From contig NZ_BBPI01000102.1 of assembly GCF_000787715.1 (NCBI RefSeq), positions 1 to 35,470 on the forward strand: DNA of 35,470 bases, written 5' to 3'. Below the pieces are notes generated by a model. That model was given only the letters and a program-made list of their open reading frames with translations, was not told where the DNA came from and did not search any database. Below, in pieces: positions 15,977-24,057 of the stretch. The DNA comes from Sphingomonas parapaucimobilis NBRC 15100 (GTDB lineage Bacteria; Pseudomonadota; Alphaproteobacteria; Sphingomonadales; Sphingomonadaceae). A program made the position numbers and the translations under genes. The first letter of the stretch is position 1. Each line of letters opens with the position of its first letter.

Positions 15977-16241
15977 GCCCCGTCCGGTCCTCCAGCTATG
16001 CTCTTGTCCGCCTTTCTAGCTCCGTGACAGGCGCATGCCACCCCAATTTCGGCCTTGATGGCGGCATGTGGAATGAAGTTATTTCCGACCCGGCCTTGCA
16101 GATTCGGATCGGGAGGCCCACATGTCATGCTGCTAAAGTCGCAAATCGACGGTTCTCTGCTTTGCGGCACGTTCCTTCTTTCCCTGCACCGCGGCCTCGA
16201 ATCCGGCCCCGCGCCTGGTTCACCATTATGAAGGAACGAAA

Positions 16242-16451
16242 ATGAGCATCACCGGAACCGTCAAATTCTTCAACGCCGACAAGGGTTATGGCTTCATCGC
16301 CCCCGAAAATGGCGGCGCGGACGCCTTTGTCCATATCAGCGCGGTCGAGCGTGCCGGCATGATCACGCTGAACCAGGATCAGCGGGTGAGCTACGAACTG
16401 GAGCAGGATCGCCGCGGAAAGATGGCGGCGGTCAACCTTCAGCCCGCCTGA
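16242..16451 (+). CDS. Cold-shock domain protein (CspA family)
   Basis: A 69-residue single cold-shock domain that binds single-stranded RNA/DNA and acts as an RNA chaperone. RNP1 is KGYGFIAPE (about residues 14-22) and RNP2 is DAFVHIS (about 28-34). AAGGAA stands 5 bases before the ATG. The next feature is a textbook terminator, so it is monocistronic. The 160 bases upstream include a long candidate 5' leader, as is common for csp mRNAs, but no defined cold-box was identified. Confidence 0.95.
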   Translation: MSITGTVKFFNADKGYGFIAPENGGADAFVHISAVERAGMITLNQDQRVSYELEQDRRGKMAAVNLQPA

Positions 16452-16458
16452 ATGTCGA

Positions 16459-16489
16459 AGCGGTAGCCGATCCGGCTACCGCTTTTTTT
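16459..16489 (+). terminator. Rho-independent terminator of the cold-shock gene
   Basis: A perfect 11-bp stem AGCGGTAGCCG / CGGCTACCGCT with a 3-base loop (ATC) is followed by seven T. It starts 8 bases after the stop codon. Confidence 0.95.
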
Positions 16490-16508
16490 GTGGTCGAAAG
16501 GATAATCC

Positions 16509-16694
16509 ATGTCTCGTGATGCCATCTTCTTCCGCAACCAGGCCGAAATCGAACGCACCAACGCCGCCGATGCGACCTTGCAGAATGTCCGCGAACGCTG
16601 CGAGCGTGCGGCTTCCTCCTGGGACGCCATGGCCGTCCGCGCCGAGCGCGCGGAACTGGGCCGTGCGGCAGCGGCAGCCCGAACGGCGCTATAG
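16509..16694 (+). CDS. Small hypothetical protein
   Basis: A 61-residue protein (MSRDAIFFRNQAEIERTNAA...), probably one long alpha-helix rich in Ala, Arg and Glu: DATLQNVRERCERAASSWDA and AVRAERAELGRAAAAAR. It has a single Cys and no membrane segment. AAAGGA lies 7 bases before the ATG, supporting real translation. It begins 19 bases after the csp terminator, so it depends on readthrough or on a promoter within the terminator region. It overlaps the 3' end of the convergent MipA-like gene by 6 bases. I do not recognise a family. Confidence 0.65.
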   Translation: MSRDAIFFRNQAEIERTNAADATLQNVRERCERAASSWDAMAVRAERAELGRAAAAARTAL

Positions 16695-17537
16695 GCCGAA
16701 GCGGAATCCGTATCCCAGACCCAGCGTCGCCTGCATCCGCCGTCCCCGCTCACGGATCAGCGGCGAGTCGGCGGCCGGGCCACCCAGCCGCTCCAAGCTG
16801 GTGAACAGCGTGAGGGCGCTGCGCCTGTTCAACGGGCGGACGACATTGCCACCCAGTCCATAGGACAGCACGCCACCATCCGCCCGGTAGGGCGTCAGGC
16901 CGGTACGCACCGATTGCGCCGCCGAAATGCCGAAATAGGTCTGCATGAAATCCGCGCTGGCCAGCGTCATGCGCGGTCCCGCGCTGACAATCGCGCGGCC
17001 GATCCGGGTGCGATAGGCGGCCGACAGGTCCGCGACCACGCCGTCATGCCCGCCGAAGCCCTGCCTTACCTCCGCGCGAGCGCGCCAGCCCCGGCGCGGG
17101 CCGAAGGATTTTTCGACAAAGCCGCCGACCTCGCCCGCCGCCTTGATATCGCCCATGCCCTCCAGCGCGTCGCTGCCGCCAGCGATCAAGAAGGGCGAGC
17201 CGCCATTGCGCTCGTCGCGGCCAAAGCGGATCTTGACCAGCGGCCCGGCCCGCCAGCCGTCGCCGCGCACCGCATTCCACCCGATCCCGTCGGGCACCGA
17301 GGCGAAGAGCGTGTCGCCATAATTCACCCGCAGATCGGGAAACAGCGACAATGCCATGTCGCGCGACCCCTGCCAGGCGGGGCCGAAAACGGGGGCGGCG
17401 CCGATGGTGATGCTCCAGCCATCGGGCGCACCTGGCGCACCGGTGGCGACACCGGGGGGCGGGCCGCTTTGCCGCACCTCCTGCGCCGCCGCCGGACAGG
17501 CGCATAGCGTGACGATCCCCAAAGCCCAGACACGCAT
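16689..17537 (-). CDS. MipA/OmpV family outer-membrane protein
   Basis: A 282-residue outer-membrane beta-barrel of the MipA/OmpV family. A signal peptide ends at CPAAAQE (about residue 19). Family-like stretches are WSITIGAAPVFGPAWQGSRD, LFPDLRVNYGDTLFAS and, at the end, RRMQATLGLGYGFRFGL, which alternates polar and hydrophobic residues as barrel strands do. Members have been linked to lytic transglycosylase scaffolding (MipA) or osmotic adaptation (OmpV); which applies here cannot be told. It stands alone, divergent from the flavin reductase gene. Confidence 0.82.
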   Translation of the reverse strand: MRVWALGIVTLCACPAAAQEVRQSGPPPGVATGAPGAPDGWSITIGAAPVFGPAWQGSRDMALSLFPDLRVNYGDTLFASVPDGIGWNAVRGDGWRAGPLVKIRFGRDERNGGSPFLIAGGSDALEGMGDIKAAGEVGGFVEKSFGPRRGWRARAEVRQGFGGHDGVVADLSAAYRTRIGRAIVSAGPRMTLASADFMQTYFGISAAQSVRTGLTPYRADGGVLSYGLGGNVVRPLNRRSALTLFTSLERLGGPAADSPLIRERGRRMQATLGLGYGFRFGL

Positions 17538-17646
17538 CCTTCATCTCCCTGTCATATGGGATAGGGCGAGACCCGGACCGCCGCAACGCCCGGAGCCTGC
17601 AAACTTAGCGCTTGCTCGTCGCTCGGTCCGGAGTGAAAGGCGGAGC

Positions 17647-18237
17647 ATGGCTCACTCTTCTTCCCCGCTCGTCGTCGGCATCGGCGGCACGATCGGCAGC
17701 GTCTCCTCGACCGAGCGCGCGCTGCGCACCGCGATGACGGCGGCGGCGGACGAGGGCTTTCGCACCCATGTCTTCGGTGGCGAGGATCTGGCGCGCCTGC
17801 CGCTCTACAACCCGCGCGCGGGCGAGCGGACCGAGGCGGAGCAGGTGTTCGTCGACACCGTGCGACAGGCGTCGGCGATCATCATCGCCAGTCCCGGCTA
17901 TCATGGCAGCATCTCGGGGCTGGTGAAGAACGCGCTCGACCTGCTGGAGGAAACGGCGAAGGACGACCGCCCCTATCTCGCCGACCTGCCCGTGGGGCTG
18001 ATCGCGACCGCCTATGGCTGGCAGGCGACGGGTTCGACCATCGCGGCGCTGCGCTCGATCGTCCATGCACTGCGCGGCTGGCCGACGCCCTTCGCGGCGG
18101 CGGTGAACACGCAGCAGACCCGCTTCGACGAAGAAGGCCGTATCAGCGATCCGGCGGTGGAGGGGCAGCTGCGCCTGGTGGGCCAACAGGTCGCCCGCTT
18201 CGCGCCGCTGGCGGGGACGATCCGCGCTTCGCATTGA
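17647..18237 (+). CDS. NAD(P)H-dependent FMN reductase-like flavoprotein
   Basis: A 196-residue flavodoxin-fold protein of the NADPH-dependent FMN reductase family, reducing FMN or quinone-like acceptors. The first strand/loop is VVGIGGTIGSVSSTERAL (phosphate-binding). The family motif SPGYHGSISGLVKNALDLLEE (about residues 82-102) places FMN and the dimer helix. The ATG at 17647 has GGCGGAG-like sequence upstream. An in-frame extension to 17356 overlaps the divergent MipA gene and is unlikely. The substrate is unknown; NadR-type or sulfonate-system reductases are alternatives. Confidence 0.85.
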   Translation: MAHSSSPLVVGIGGTIGSVSSTERALRTAMTAAADEGFRTHVFGGEDLARLPLYNPRAGERTEAEQVFVDTVRQASAIIIASPGYHGSISGLVKNALDLLEETAKDDRPYLADLPVGLIATAYGWQATGSTIAALRSIVHALRGWPTPFAAAVNTQQTRFDEEGRISDPAVEGQLRLVGQQVARFAPLAGTIRASH

Positions 18238-18252
18238 GGGGCGTCGCCGGGA

Positions 18253-18460
18253 TTTTGGTTCACGCGAAGCCGCGAAGATTTTTGTTCGCGCGGAGGCGCG
18301 GAGAACGCGGAGGTGTCGTATCCAGCGACTCATGCATGCCTTCTTCCTCAAACGGACGAACAAAGAGGGATTTGCGCTATCGCGCACAATACACCTCCGC
18401 GTCTCCGCGCCTCCGCGCGAACCAAATTCCTCCTCTTCGCGGCGTCGCGGCTTCGTGTGG
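18253..18460. repeat. Long imperfect inverted repeat, CGCGAAGCCGCGAAG / GCGGAGGCGCGGAG family
   Basis: The left arm (GGTTCACGCGAAGCCGCGAA, then GTTCGCGCGGAGGCGCGGAG) is mirrored at the right by CTCCGCGCCTCCGCGCGAAC and CGCGGCGTCGCGGCTTCGTG, with about 60 bases of unique sequence between. Relatives occur at 13394-13750 and 23843-24055. No gene is seen inside. Confidence 0.75.
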
Positions 18461-18471
18461 GATGAATGAAT

Positions 18472-18602
18472 CCGTTCCCCGGCGAAGGCCTGGGTCCAGT
18501 GCCTTTCAAGCCCGTGGCGCGTGGAAACTTTGCGTGGGAGGCAAAGGCCTTGTGCTCCCGATAGTGCCTAGAAACTGGACCCCGGCCTTCGCCGGGGAAC
18601 GG
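18472..18602. repeat. Inverted-repeat element, CCCCGGCGAAGGCCGGGGTCC family
   Basis: Two 29-base arms (18472-18500 and 18574-18602) are inverted copies with a single mismatch and enclose 73 bases. The element lies just before the tmk stop and could form a large hairpin at the end of that transcript. Relatives: 20712-20845, 23809-23837 (one arm) and 27486-27606. Confidence 0.85.
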
Positions 18603-18618
18603 TAAGGCGGGGGAGCGC

Positions 18619-19290
18619 TTAGCGCAGGCGCGCCATCGCCAGCGCGGTGATCTCGTCCGCGATCTCCGCCGGGTCGCGCAATGCCCCGCCTGCCACGGTC
18701 GACACCGTCACCCATTCGCCCAGCATCGCCCCGTCCGCCATCGCGGCGTAATTGGCCCGCACCCGCGCCTGAAGCCCCAGATCGGCCTCATACGCGTCAT
18801 AGGTATCGTCGGTATAACTGCGCTTGCGCTTGCGGGCGATCAGGTCGCGCGCGACGTCCAGCGGCGTGTCGAGATAGACCGACAGATGCGGCGCGGGCAG
18901 GCGGAACTGCACCGTCTCCAGCTGCTCGATCCATTGCAGCAGCGCCTCCGCCCGGTCGGGCGGCACCTGCGCGGCCTGATAGGCCATGTTCGATGCGATA
19001 TAGCGGTCGAACACGATGATATCGTGCGTTTCCGCCAGCTCGATCAGGTGCGGCCGCGATTCGAATCGGTCGAGCGCATAGAGGGTCGCCGCCGTCTCGG
19101 GCGCGGCGGCATGGGGCAGGCGGCCTGCCAGATATTCGCCCAGCGCCCAGCCGCCGACCGTCTCGGCATAGCGTGGAAAGGACAAGGCCGCCGCCGACAG
19201 CCCGGCGGCGTTCAGCCTTTCGGTCACCGCCGCCGTCGCGGTCGCCTTGCCCGCGCCGTCCGCGCCCTCGATCGCCAGCAGGAACGCCAT
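18619..19290 (-). CDS. tmk: dTMP kinase (thymidylate kinase)-like protein
   Basis: A 223-residue P-loop kinase of the thymidylate kinase family (dTMP to dTDP). Walker A is EGADGAGKAT (about residues 8-17). The nucleoside motif is IVFDRYIASNMAYQAAQ, and the LID is RKRKRSYTDDTYDAYEAD, rich in Arg/Lys as in bacterial type enzymes. The residue after the Walker Lys is Ala, not the usual Ser/Thr that ligates magnesium, followed by Thr. This hints at a divergent subfamily rather than the classic housekeeping Tmk. Its ATG shares one base with the stop of the chorismate mutase gene (TGATG), showing translational coupling. Another tmk elsewhere in the genome, for example near holB, would be worth expecting. 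Confidence 0.82.
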   Translation of the reverse strand: MAFLLAIEGADGAGKATATAAVTERLNAAGLSAAALSFPRYAETVGGWALGEYLAGRLPHAAAPETAATLYALDRFESRPHLIELAETHDIIVFDRYIASNMAYQAAQVPPDRAEALLQWIEQLETVQFRLPAPHLSVYLDTPLDVARDLIARKRKRSYTDDTYDAYEADLGLQARVRANYAAMADGAMLGEWVTVSTVAGGALRDPAEIADEITALAMARLR

Positions 19291-19568
19291 CAGCCGCGAA
19301 AGCCTTCATGGTGGCGGATCACTTCATCGATGATGAAGCGCAGGAATTTCTCGGAAAATTCGGGGTCGAGCTGCGCATCGCTCGCCAACTGGCGCAGCCG
19401 GGCGATCTGCGACTCCTCGCGGCCGGGATCGGCGGGGGGCAGTTCGTTCTCCGCCTTGTAGCGTCCGACCGCCTGGGTGATCTTGAACCGTTCGGCCAGC
19501 ATGAAGACCAGCGCGGCATCGATATTGTCGATCGACTGGCGATAGCCGGTCAGCACGGTGTCGGACAT
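19290..19568 (-). CDS. Chorismate mutase (AroQ type)
   Basis: A 92-residue all-helical AroQ chorismate mutase domain that converts chorismate to prephenate for Phe/Tyr synthesis. Key elements are the first helix YRQSIDNIDAALVFMLAERF, with the Arg and Asp of the active site, then ITQAVGRYKAENELPP carrying the conserved Lys, and the last helix EKFLRFIIDEVIRHH. It is a monofunctional short form. It is divergent from the polyprenyl synthase gene and coupled to the downstream kinase gene. Confidence 0.9.
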   Translation of the reverse strand: MSDTVLTGYRQSIDNIDAALVFMLAERFKITQAVGRYKAENELPPADPGREESQIARLRQLASDAQLDPEFSEKFLRFIIDEVIRHHEGFRG

Positions 19569-19677
19569 GATCGGTACGTCTCCCTCTGGCGCGGTGGCCG
19601 CACATGAATTCGCGCGCGCCCTTTCGCGCTTAGGCTTGCGTTCGGCAAGCGTTGTCGCCAGAGGCTCTTACCTGCCC

Positions 19678-20688
19678 ATGACCGTAACCGCCACCCGCCT
19701 CGCCAAGCCCGCGCCCTCGCTGGACCCGATGATCCGGCTGGTGGCCGATGACATGAACGCCGTGAACCAGGTCATCATCGACCGCATGGCGTCGGAAATC
19801 CCGCTGATCCCGCAACTGGCGGGCCACCTGATCGCGGGCGGCGGCAAGCGGATGCGCCCGATGCTGACGCTCGCGAGTGCGCAGCTGCTCGGTTATCGGG
19901 GCACCAGCCACCACGTCCTGGCGGCGGCGGTCGAGTTCATCCACACCGCCACGCTGCTGCACGACGATGTCGTCGACGGCTCCGACCTGCGGCGCGGGCG
20001 TCGCACCGCCAACATCATCTGGGGCAATCCCGCCAGCGTGCTGGTCGGCGACTTCCTGTTCAGCCGGTCCTTCCAGCTGATGGTCGATGCGGGCAGCCTG
20101 AAGGTGCTGAACATCCTGTCTGGCGCGTCGGCGGTGATCGCCGAGGGCGAGGTGAACCAGCTGACCGCCGTGCGGCAAGTGGGGCTGGCCGAGGAACGCT
20201 ATCTCTCGATCATCGACGCCAAGACCGCCGCGCTGTTCGCCGCCGCCTGTCGCATCGCGGCCGTGGTAGCCGAGCGGCCCGAGGCGGAGGAACTGGCGCT
20301 GGAGGCCTACGGCCGGAACCTGGGCATCGCGTTCCAGCTGATCGACGACGCGATCGACTATGTGTCGGACGCAGGCACCATGGGCAAGGATGCGGGCGAC
20401 GATTTCCGCGAGGGCAAGATGACCCTGCCGGTGATCCTCGCCTATGCGCGGGCGAACGACGACGAGCGTCAGTTCTGGAAGGACGCGGTCGAGGGACGGC
20501 GCACCTCGGACGAGGACTTCGCCCACGCCGTCGCGCTGGTCCGCAAGAGCCGGGCGGTCGACGACACGATGGCCCGCGCGCGGCACTATGGCGGGCTGGC
20601 GATCGAGGCGCTGCGTTGCTTTGCGGATGGACCGGCGAAGAGCGCGATGATCGAAGCCGTCGAGTTCGCCGTCGCGCGGGCGTACTGA
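19678..20688 (+). CDS. Long-chain polyprenyl diphosphate synthase (ubiquinone side chain)
   Basis: A 336-residue trans-polyprenyl diphosphate synthase that adds isopentenyl units to make the quinone tail. The first Asp-rich motif is DDVVD (residues 96-100), followed by the RRGRRT arginines. The second is DDAID (223-227). The region before the first motif (TATLLH) has small residues, which fits a long product. Alphaproteobacteria mostly use ubiquinone-10, so a decaprenyl synthase (DdsA) is likely; octaprenyl (IspB) is the alternative. GGGKRMRPML is the conserved early block. The ATG at 19678 gives the family start; an in-frame ATG at 19558 would overlap the divergent chorismate mutase gene and adds unconserved residues. 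Confidence 0.92.
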   Translation: MTVTATRLAKPAPSLDPMIRLVADDMNAVNQVIIDRMASEIPLIPQLAGHLIAGGGKRMRPMLTLASAQLLGYRGTSHHVLAAAVEFIHTATLLHDDVVDGSDLRRGRRTANIIWGNPASVLVGDFLFSRSFQLMVDAGSLKVLNILSGASAVIAEGEVNQLTAVRQVGLAEERYLSIIDAKTAALFAAACRIAAVVAERPEAEELALEAYGRNLGIAFQLIDDAIDYVSDAGTMGKDAGDDFREGKMTLPVILAYARANDDERQFWKDAVEGRRTSDEDFAHAVALVRKSRAVDDTMARARHYGGLAIEALRCFADGPAKSAMIEAVEFAVARAY

Positions 20689-20711
20689 GCTTCCACGCCA
20701 TTCCAAATCCC

Positions 20712-20845
20712 GCACCACCCCGGCGAAGGCGGGGGTCCAGTTGCGGTAGATGATCGAAGGCGCGGGAGTGGCGGCCTCCCCCGCATCGCATAGCGCACAA
20801 AAGGCGTGGTGGAACCTGGGCCTCGGCCTCCGCCGGGGTGGTGCC
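20712..20845. repeat. Inverted-repeat element, CCCCGGCGAAGGCCGGGGTCC family (diverged)
   Basis: The left arm CACCACCCCGGCGAAGGCGG and right arm CCTCCGCCGGGGTGGTG, with several mismatches, enclose about 75 bases. Confidence 0.75.
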
Positions 20846-20870
20846 TGGAAGATTTGGCACCTCATTCCCA

Positions 20871-20971
20871 CCCTCCGTTCAGCCTGAGCGAAGTCGAAGG
20901 CCAAGTGACACCCGATCCTCTTGGCGAATGTCGGGGCGTGGGCTTCGACTACGCTCAGCCTGAACGGAGGT
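20871..20971. repeat. Inverted-repeat element, TTCGACTTCGCTCAG family
   Basis: The left arm CCTCCGTTCAGCCTGAGCGA and right arm CTACGCTCAGCCTGAACGG, about 33 bases each, enclose about 35 bases. Together with the element at 20712 it fills the 345-base gap before hrpB; nothing else was recognised there. Confidence 0.8.
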
Positions 20972-21033
20972 AGGTCAATCGACCGGGGCCAGAGGTCCTT
21001 CACCCCGCTTCCCAAACCCCCTATCGCACCTGC

Positions 21034-23484
21034 ATGACCCTGCCCGTCAATGCCGTCCTGCCCGACCTGCTGACCGCGCTCGCGAACGCCCCCAACGCCG
21101 TCCTCGTAGCACCTCCCGGTGCGGGCAAGACCACCGCCGTTGCGCCCGCCCTTCTCGACCAGCCCTGGTGCATGGGGGAAGTCCTGCTCCTCTCTCCCCG
21201 CCGTCTCGCCGCGCGCGCCGCTGCCGAGCGCATGGCGGCGCTGGCCGAGGAGCCGGTCGGGCGCACCTTCGGCTATGCGACCCGCATGGATACCAAGGTC
21301 AGCGCCGCGACCCGCGTGACCGTCGTCACCGAAGGCATCTTCGTCGCGCGCATCCAGGCGGATCCCGAACTGGCGGGCGTGTCGGCGGTGCTGTTCGACG
21401 AAGTCCATGAACGCAGCCTCGATGGCGATTTCGGCCTTGCGCTGGCGCTTGATGCGCAAGGGGGATTGCGCCCCGACCTGCGGCTGGTCGCCATGTCGGC
21501 GACGCTCGACGGCCGCCGCTTCTCCAGCCTGATGGGCGACGCGCCGGTGATCGAGAGTGAGGGACGCAGCCATCTGCTGACCCTGCGCCATCTCGGCCGC
21601 GCGGCGAAGGCACGCATCGAGGACTCGGTCGCCGCCGCCATTCGTCGCGCGCTGCAGGACGAGGCGGAGGGCGACATCCTCGCCTTCCTGCCCGGCACCG
21701 CCGAGATCGCGCGCACCGCCGAGCGACTCGCGAATCTGCCCGACAGCATCGCGATCCACGAACTCCACGGCTCGCTCGACCCGGCGGCGCAGCGCGCGGC
21801 GATCCGGCGCGACGCGCAAGGGCGGCGGCGGATCGTGCTGGCGACCTCGATCGCGGAGACCAGCCTGACGCTCGACGGGGTGCGGATCGTGGTCGATTCA
21901 GGGCTCGCCCGCCGCCCGCGCTACGACCGTGCGGCGGGCATGACCCGGCTGGTCACCGAACGCGCCAGCCAGGCCGCCGTCACCCAGCGCGCGGGCCGCG
22001 CCGCCCGCCAGTCGCCCGGTGTCGCCTATCGCCTATGGGAAGAGGCCGCGACGGCGGGCCTGCCGCGCTTCGACCCGCCCGAAATCCTGGAAGCGGACCT
22101 GTCGGCATTGTTGCTCGGCACCGCGCTGTGGGGCGTTGGCGACCCGCGCGCGCTGCCGTGGCTCGACCCGCCGCCCGAGGCGGCCGTCGCCGAAGCCCGC
22201 GCGCGCCTGACCGTGCTGGAGGCGCTGGACGAGACCGGCCGCCCGACCGCGCATGGCAAGGCGATCGCCAAGCTGCCGATGCCGCCAAGGCTCGCGCATA
22301 TGCTGATCCGCAGTGGCGAGCGGGGCTTGGCCTCGACCGCCGCCGAGGTGGCGGTGCTGCTGGGCGAACGTGGCATTGGCGGACAGGATGTGGATGTCGA
22401 ACAGCGCCTGCGCCGCTGGCGGACCGAACGCGGCCCCAAGGCGGAAGCCGCGCGCCAGATGGCGAAACGCTGGACCGGCCTCGCCCCCAGGCCGGTCGGG
22501 CAGGAGGCCTGGGACCATCCGGCGGGCGTGTGCCTGGCGCTCGCCTATCCCGACCGGGTGGCGCGGCGGCGGGACGGCACGGGCGAGAATTGGGCGAGCG
22601 TCGGCGGACGCGGTTTCCGGCTCGACCCCACCTCCGGGTTGGCAAGTTCGGAATGGCTGGCGGTGGGCGAAACGCAAGGCGCGGCCTCGGGCGCGCGGAT
22701 TCTGTCCGCCGCGCCGCTCGATCTCGCGACCGTCGAGGCGCTGTTCGCCGACCGGATCGAGACGCGGCGCACCGTCACCTTCAATCCCGCAACCGGCGGG
22801 GTCGAGGCGTTGCGCGAACGGCGGTTGGGAAGCCTGCGACTGTCGAGCGGCCCCGATTCGGGGGCTTCCCCCGAGGCGATCGCCGCGGCGCTGGTCGAGG
22901 GGGTGCGGGCGCATGGCGTGGCGCTCCTCCCGTGGAGCGACGGGGCAGGGGCGTACCGGGCGCGGGCGGCCTATGCCGGGGTGGCGCTGGACGATGCGAT
23001 GCTGATCGAGCGGCTGGACGACTGGTTGCCCGCGCTGGTGGCGGGCAAAAGGCGGCTCGACGCCATCGCGCCGGGCGCGTTGACCGAGGCCATCCGCAAT
23101 CTGGTCGACTGGAACGACCAGAAGCGCATCGACGCGATGGCGCCCTCGCACTTCACCAGTCCGGCGGGCAGCAGCCATGCGATTGATTACGCCGCCGAAG
23201 GTGGCCCGCGCGTCGAACTGCGCGTGCAGGCGCTGTTCGGGCTGGCCGAGCATCCGGTGATCGGGACCGAGCGGGTGCCGCTGGTCCTGAGTCTCACCTC
23301 GCCCGCCGGACGGCCGATCCAGACGACGCGCGATCTGCCCGGCTTCTGGGCGGGAAGCTGGAGCGCGGTGGCCAAGGAAATGCGCGGCCGCTACCCGCGT
23401 CATCCCTGGCCCGACGCGCCCGCAGAGGCCTCTGCGACACTGCGCACGAAAAAGGCGGATGCAAGAGCCGCCGGTTCGCGATAA
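21034..23484 (+). CDS. hrpB: ATP-dependent helicase HrpB
   Basis: An 816-residue DEAH/DExH RNA helicase of the HrpB family. Motif I is APPGAGKTT (residues 26-34), motif II is DEVH (122-125), motif III is MSATLDG, motif V is ATSIAETSLTLDGV and motif VI is TQRAGRAARQSPG. The C-terminal HrpB-specific domain includes HFTSPAGSSHAIDYAAEGGP and ends with the HPWPDAP motif. The cellular role is not well defined in proteobacteria. There is no clear ribosome site before the ATG. The NDUFS4-like gene begins 12 bases after its stop. Confidence 0.95.
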   Translation: MTLPVNAVLPDLLTALANAPNAVLVAPPGAGKTTAVAPALLDQPWCMGEVLLLSPRRLAARAAAERMAALAEEPVGRTFGYATRMDTKVSAATRVTVVTEGIFVARIQADPELAGVSAVLFDEVHERSLDGDFGLALALDAQGGLRPDLRLVAMSATLDGRRFSSLMGDAPVIESEGRSHLLTLRHLGRAAKARIEDSVAAAIRRALQDEAEGDILAFLPGTAEIARTAERLANLPDSIAIHELHGSLDPAAQRAAIRRDAQGRRRIVLATSIAETSLTLDGVRIVVDSGLARRPRYDRAAGMTRLVTERASQAAVTQRAGRAARQSPGVAYRLWEEAATAGLPRFDPPEILEADLSALLLGTALWGVGDPRALPWLDPPPEAAVAEARARLTVLEALDETGRPTAHGKAIAKLPMPPRLAHMLIRSGERGLASTAAEVAVLLGERGIGGQDVDVEQRLRRWRTERGPKAEAARQMAKRWTGLAPRPVGQEAWDHPAGVCLALAYPDRVARRRDGTGENWASVGGRGFRLDPTSGLASSEWLAVGETQGAASGARILSAAPLDLATVEALFADRIETRRTVTFNPATGGVEALRERRLGSLRLSSGPDSGASPEAIAAALVEGVRAHGVALLPWSDGAGAYRARAAYAGVALDDAMLIERLDDWLPALVAGKRRLDAIAPGALTEAIRNLVDWNDQKRIDAMAPSHFTSPAGSSHAIDYAAEGGPRVELRVQALFGLAEHPVIGTERVPLVLSLTSPAGRPIQTTRDLPGFWAGSWSAVAKEMRGRYPRHPWPDAPAEASATLRTKKADARAAGSR

Positions 23485-23496
23485 GGGACAAGAATT

Positions 23497-23778
23497 ATGG
23501 CCACTGCTCGCATCTTCCAGCGCCCCAAGAACGCGATGCAATCCGGCAAGTACCGGACCGATCGCTGGCAACTCGAATTCGAACCGACCGAGGCGAAAAA
23601 GCCCGATCCCCTGACCGGCTGGGCCGGCAGCGGCGACACGCAGGAGCAGGTCCGCCTGACCTTCGCGACGCTGGAAGAGGCGATCGCCTATTGCCAGCGC
23701 GAAGGGCTCGACCATCATGTCGTGCCGACGCCGCAAAAGACGCTGAAGCTGCAAAGCTACGCCGACAATTTCCGTTAA
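23497..23778 (+). CDS. NDUFS4-like NADH dehydrogenase accessory subunit
   Basis: A 93-residue protein of the ETC complex I subunit (NDUFS4, 18 kDa) family, which in alphaproteobacteria and mitochondria joins the peripheral arm of complex I. Family blocks are ARIFQRPKNAMQSGKY, WQLEFEP, PLTGWAGSGDTQEQVRLTF and the SLEEAIAYC-like TLEEAIAYCQREG. Length is that of the bacterial form. AAGGGACA precedes the ATG. It is placed 12 bases after hrpB with no other complex I gene in the window. Confidence 0.93.
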   Translation: MATARIFQRPKNAMQSGKYRTDRWQLEFEPTEAKKPDPLTGWAGSGDTQEQVRLTFATLEEAIAYCQREGLDHHVVPTPQKTLKLQSYADNFR

Positions 23779-23808
23779 GGGCGGCCTGGCGCGAACCTCC
23801 TAATCCTG

Positions 23809-23837
23809 ACCACCCCGGCGAAGGCCGGGGTCCAGTT
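23809..23837. repeat. Single arm of the CCCCGGCGAAGGCCGGGGTCC repeat
   Basis: ACCACCCCGGCGAAGGCCGG and the following GGTCCAGTTTTT form one arm only. It contains an internal CCCCGGC-GAAG-GCCGGGG hairpin with a following T5 run 5 bases on (TCCAGTTTTT), so it may serve as a terminator for the hrpB-NDUFS4 unit. Confidence 0.7.
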
Positions 23838-23842
23838 TTTCT

Positions 23843-24055
23843 TGGTCGCGCGAAGCCGCGATGACGCGAAGAATTCAGGATCCATTTCGCATAGAGGCGC
23901 GGAGGGCGCAGAGGTGTCCTACCCGGCGGCACGGCCTGTCTGCCATCATCGCTGATTGCAGATGGATTTCGCTGCCGCGAACCCGACACCTCTGCGTCCT
24001 CCGCGCCTCCGCGCGAACCAACCTTCTCTTCGCGTCCTCGCGGCTTCGCGTGAAC
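23843..24055. repeat. Long imperfect inverted repeat, CGCGAAGCCGCGAAG / GAGGCGCGGAG family
   Basis: The left arm (GGTCGCGCGAAGCCGCGATG, then AGAGGCGCGGAGGGCGCAGA) is mirrored by CCTCTGCGTCCTCCGCGCCT and CGCGTCCTCGCGGCTTCGCG. About 85 bases of unique centre show no gene. Confidence 0.75.
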
Positions 24056-24057
24056 TT

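Noticed and set aside
14165..16027. 620-residue plus-strand frame opposite cstA, very rich in Arg, Asp, His and Gln.
   Set aside because: Its composition is that of an antisense shadow, and cstA on the other strand is certain.
21034..23778. Idea that hrpB and the NDUFS4-like gene form a functional pair.
   Set aside because: Only adjacency supports it. The families have unrelated known roles, so no functional claim is made.
23843..24055. CRISPR-like appearance of recurrent short repeats in the intergenic regions.
   Set aside because: Repeats occur as inverted pairs with variable centres, not as regularly spaced direct repeats with uniform spacers, and no cas genes are present.
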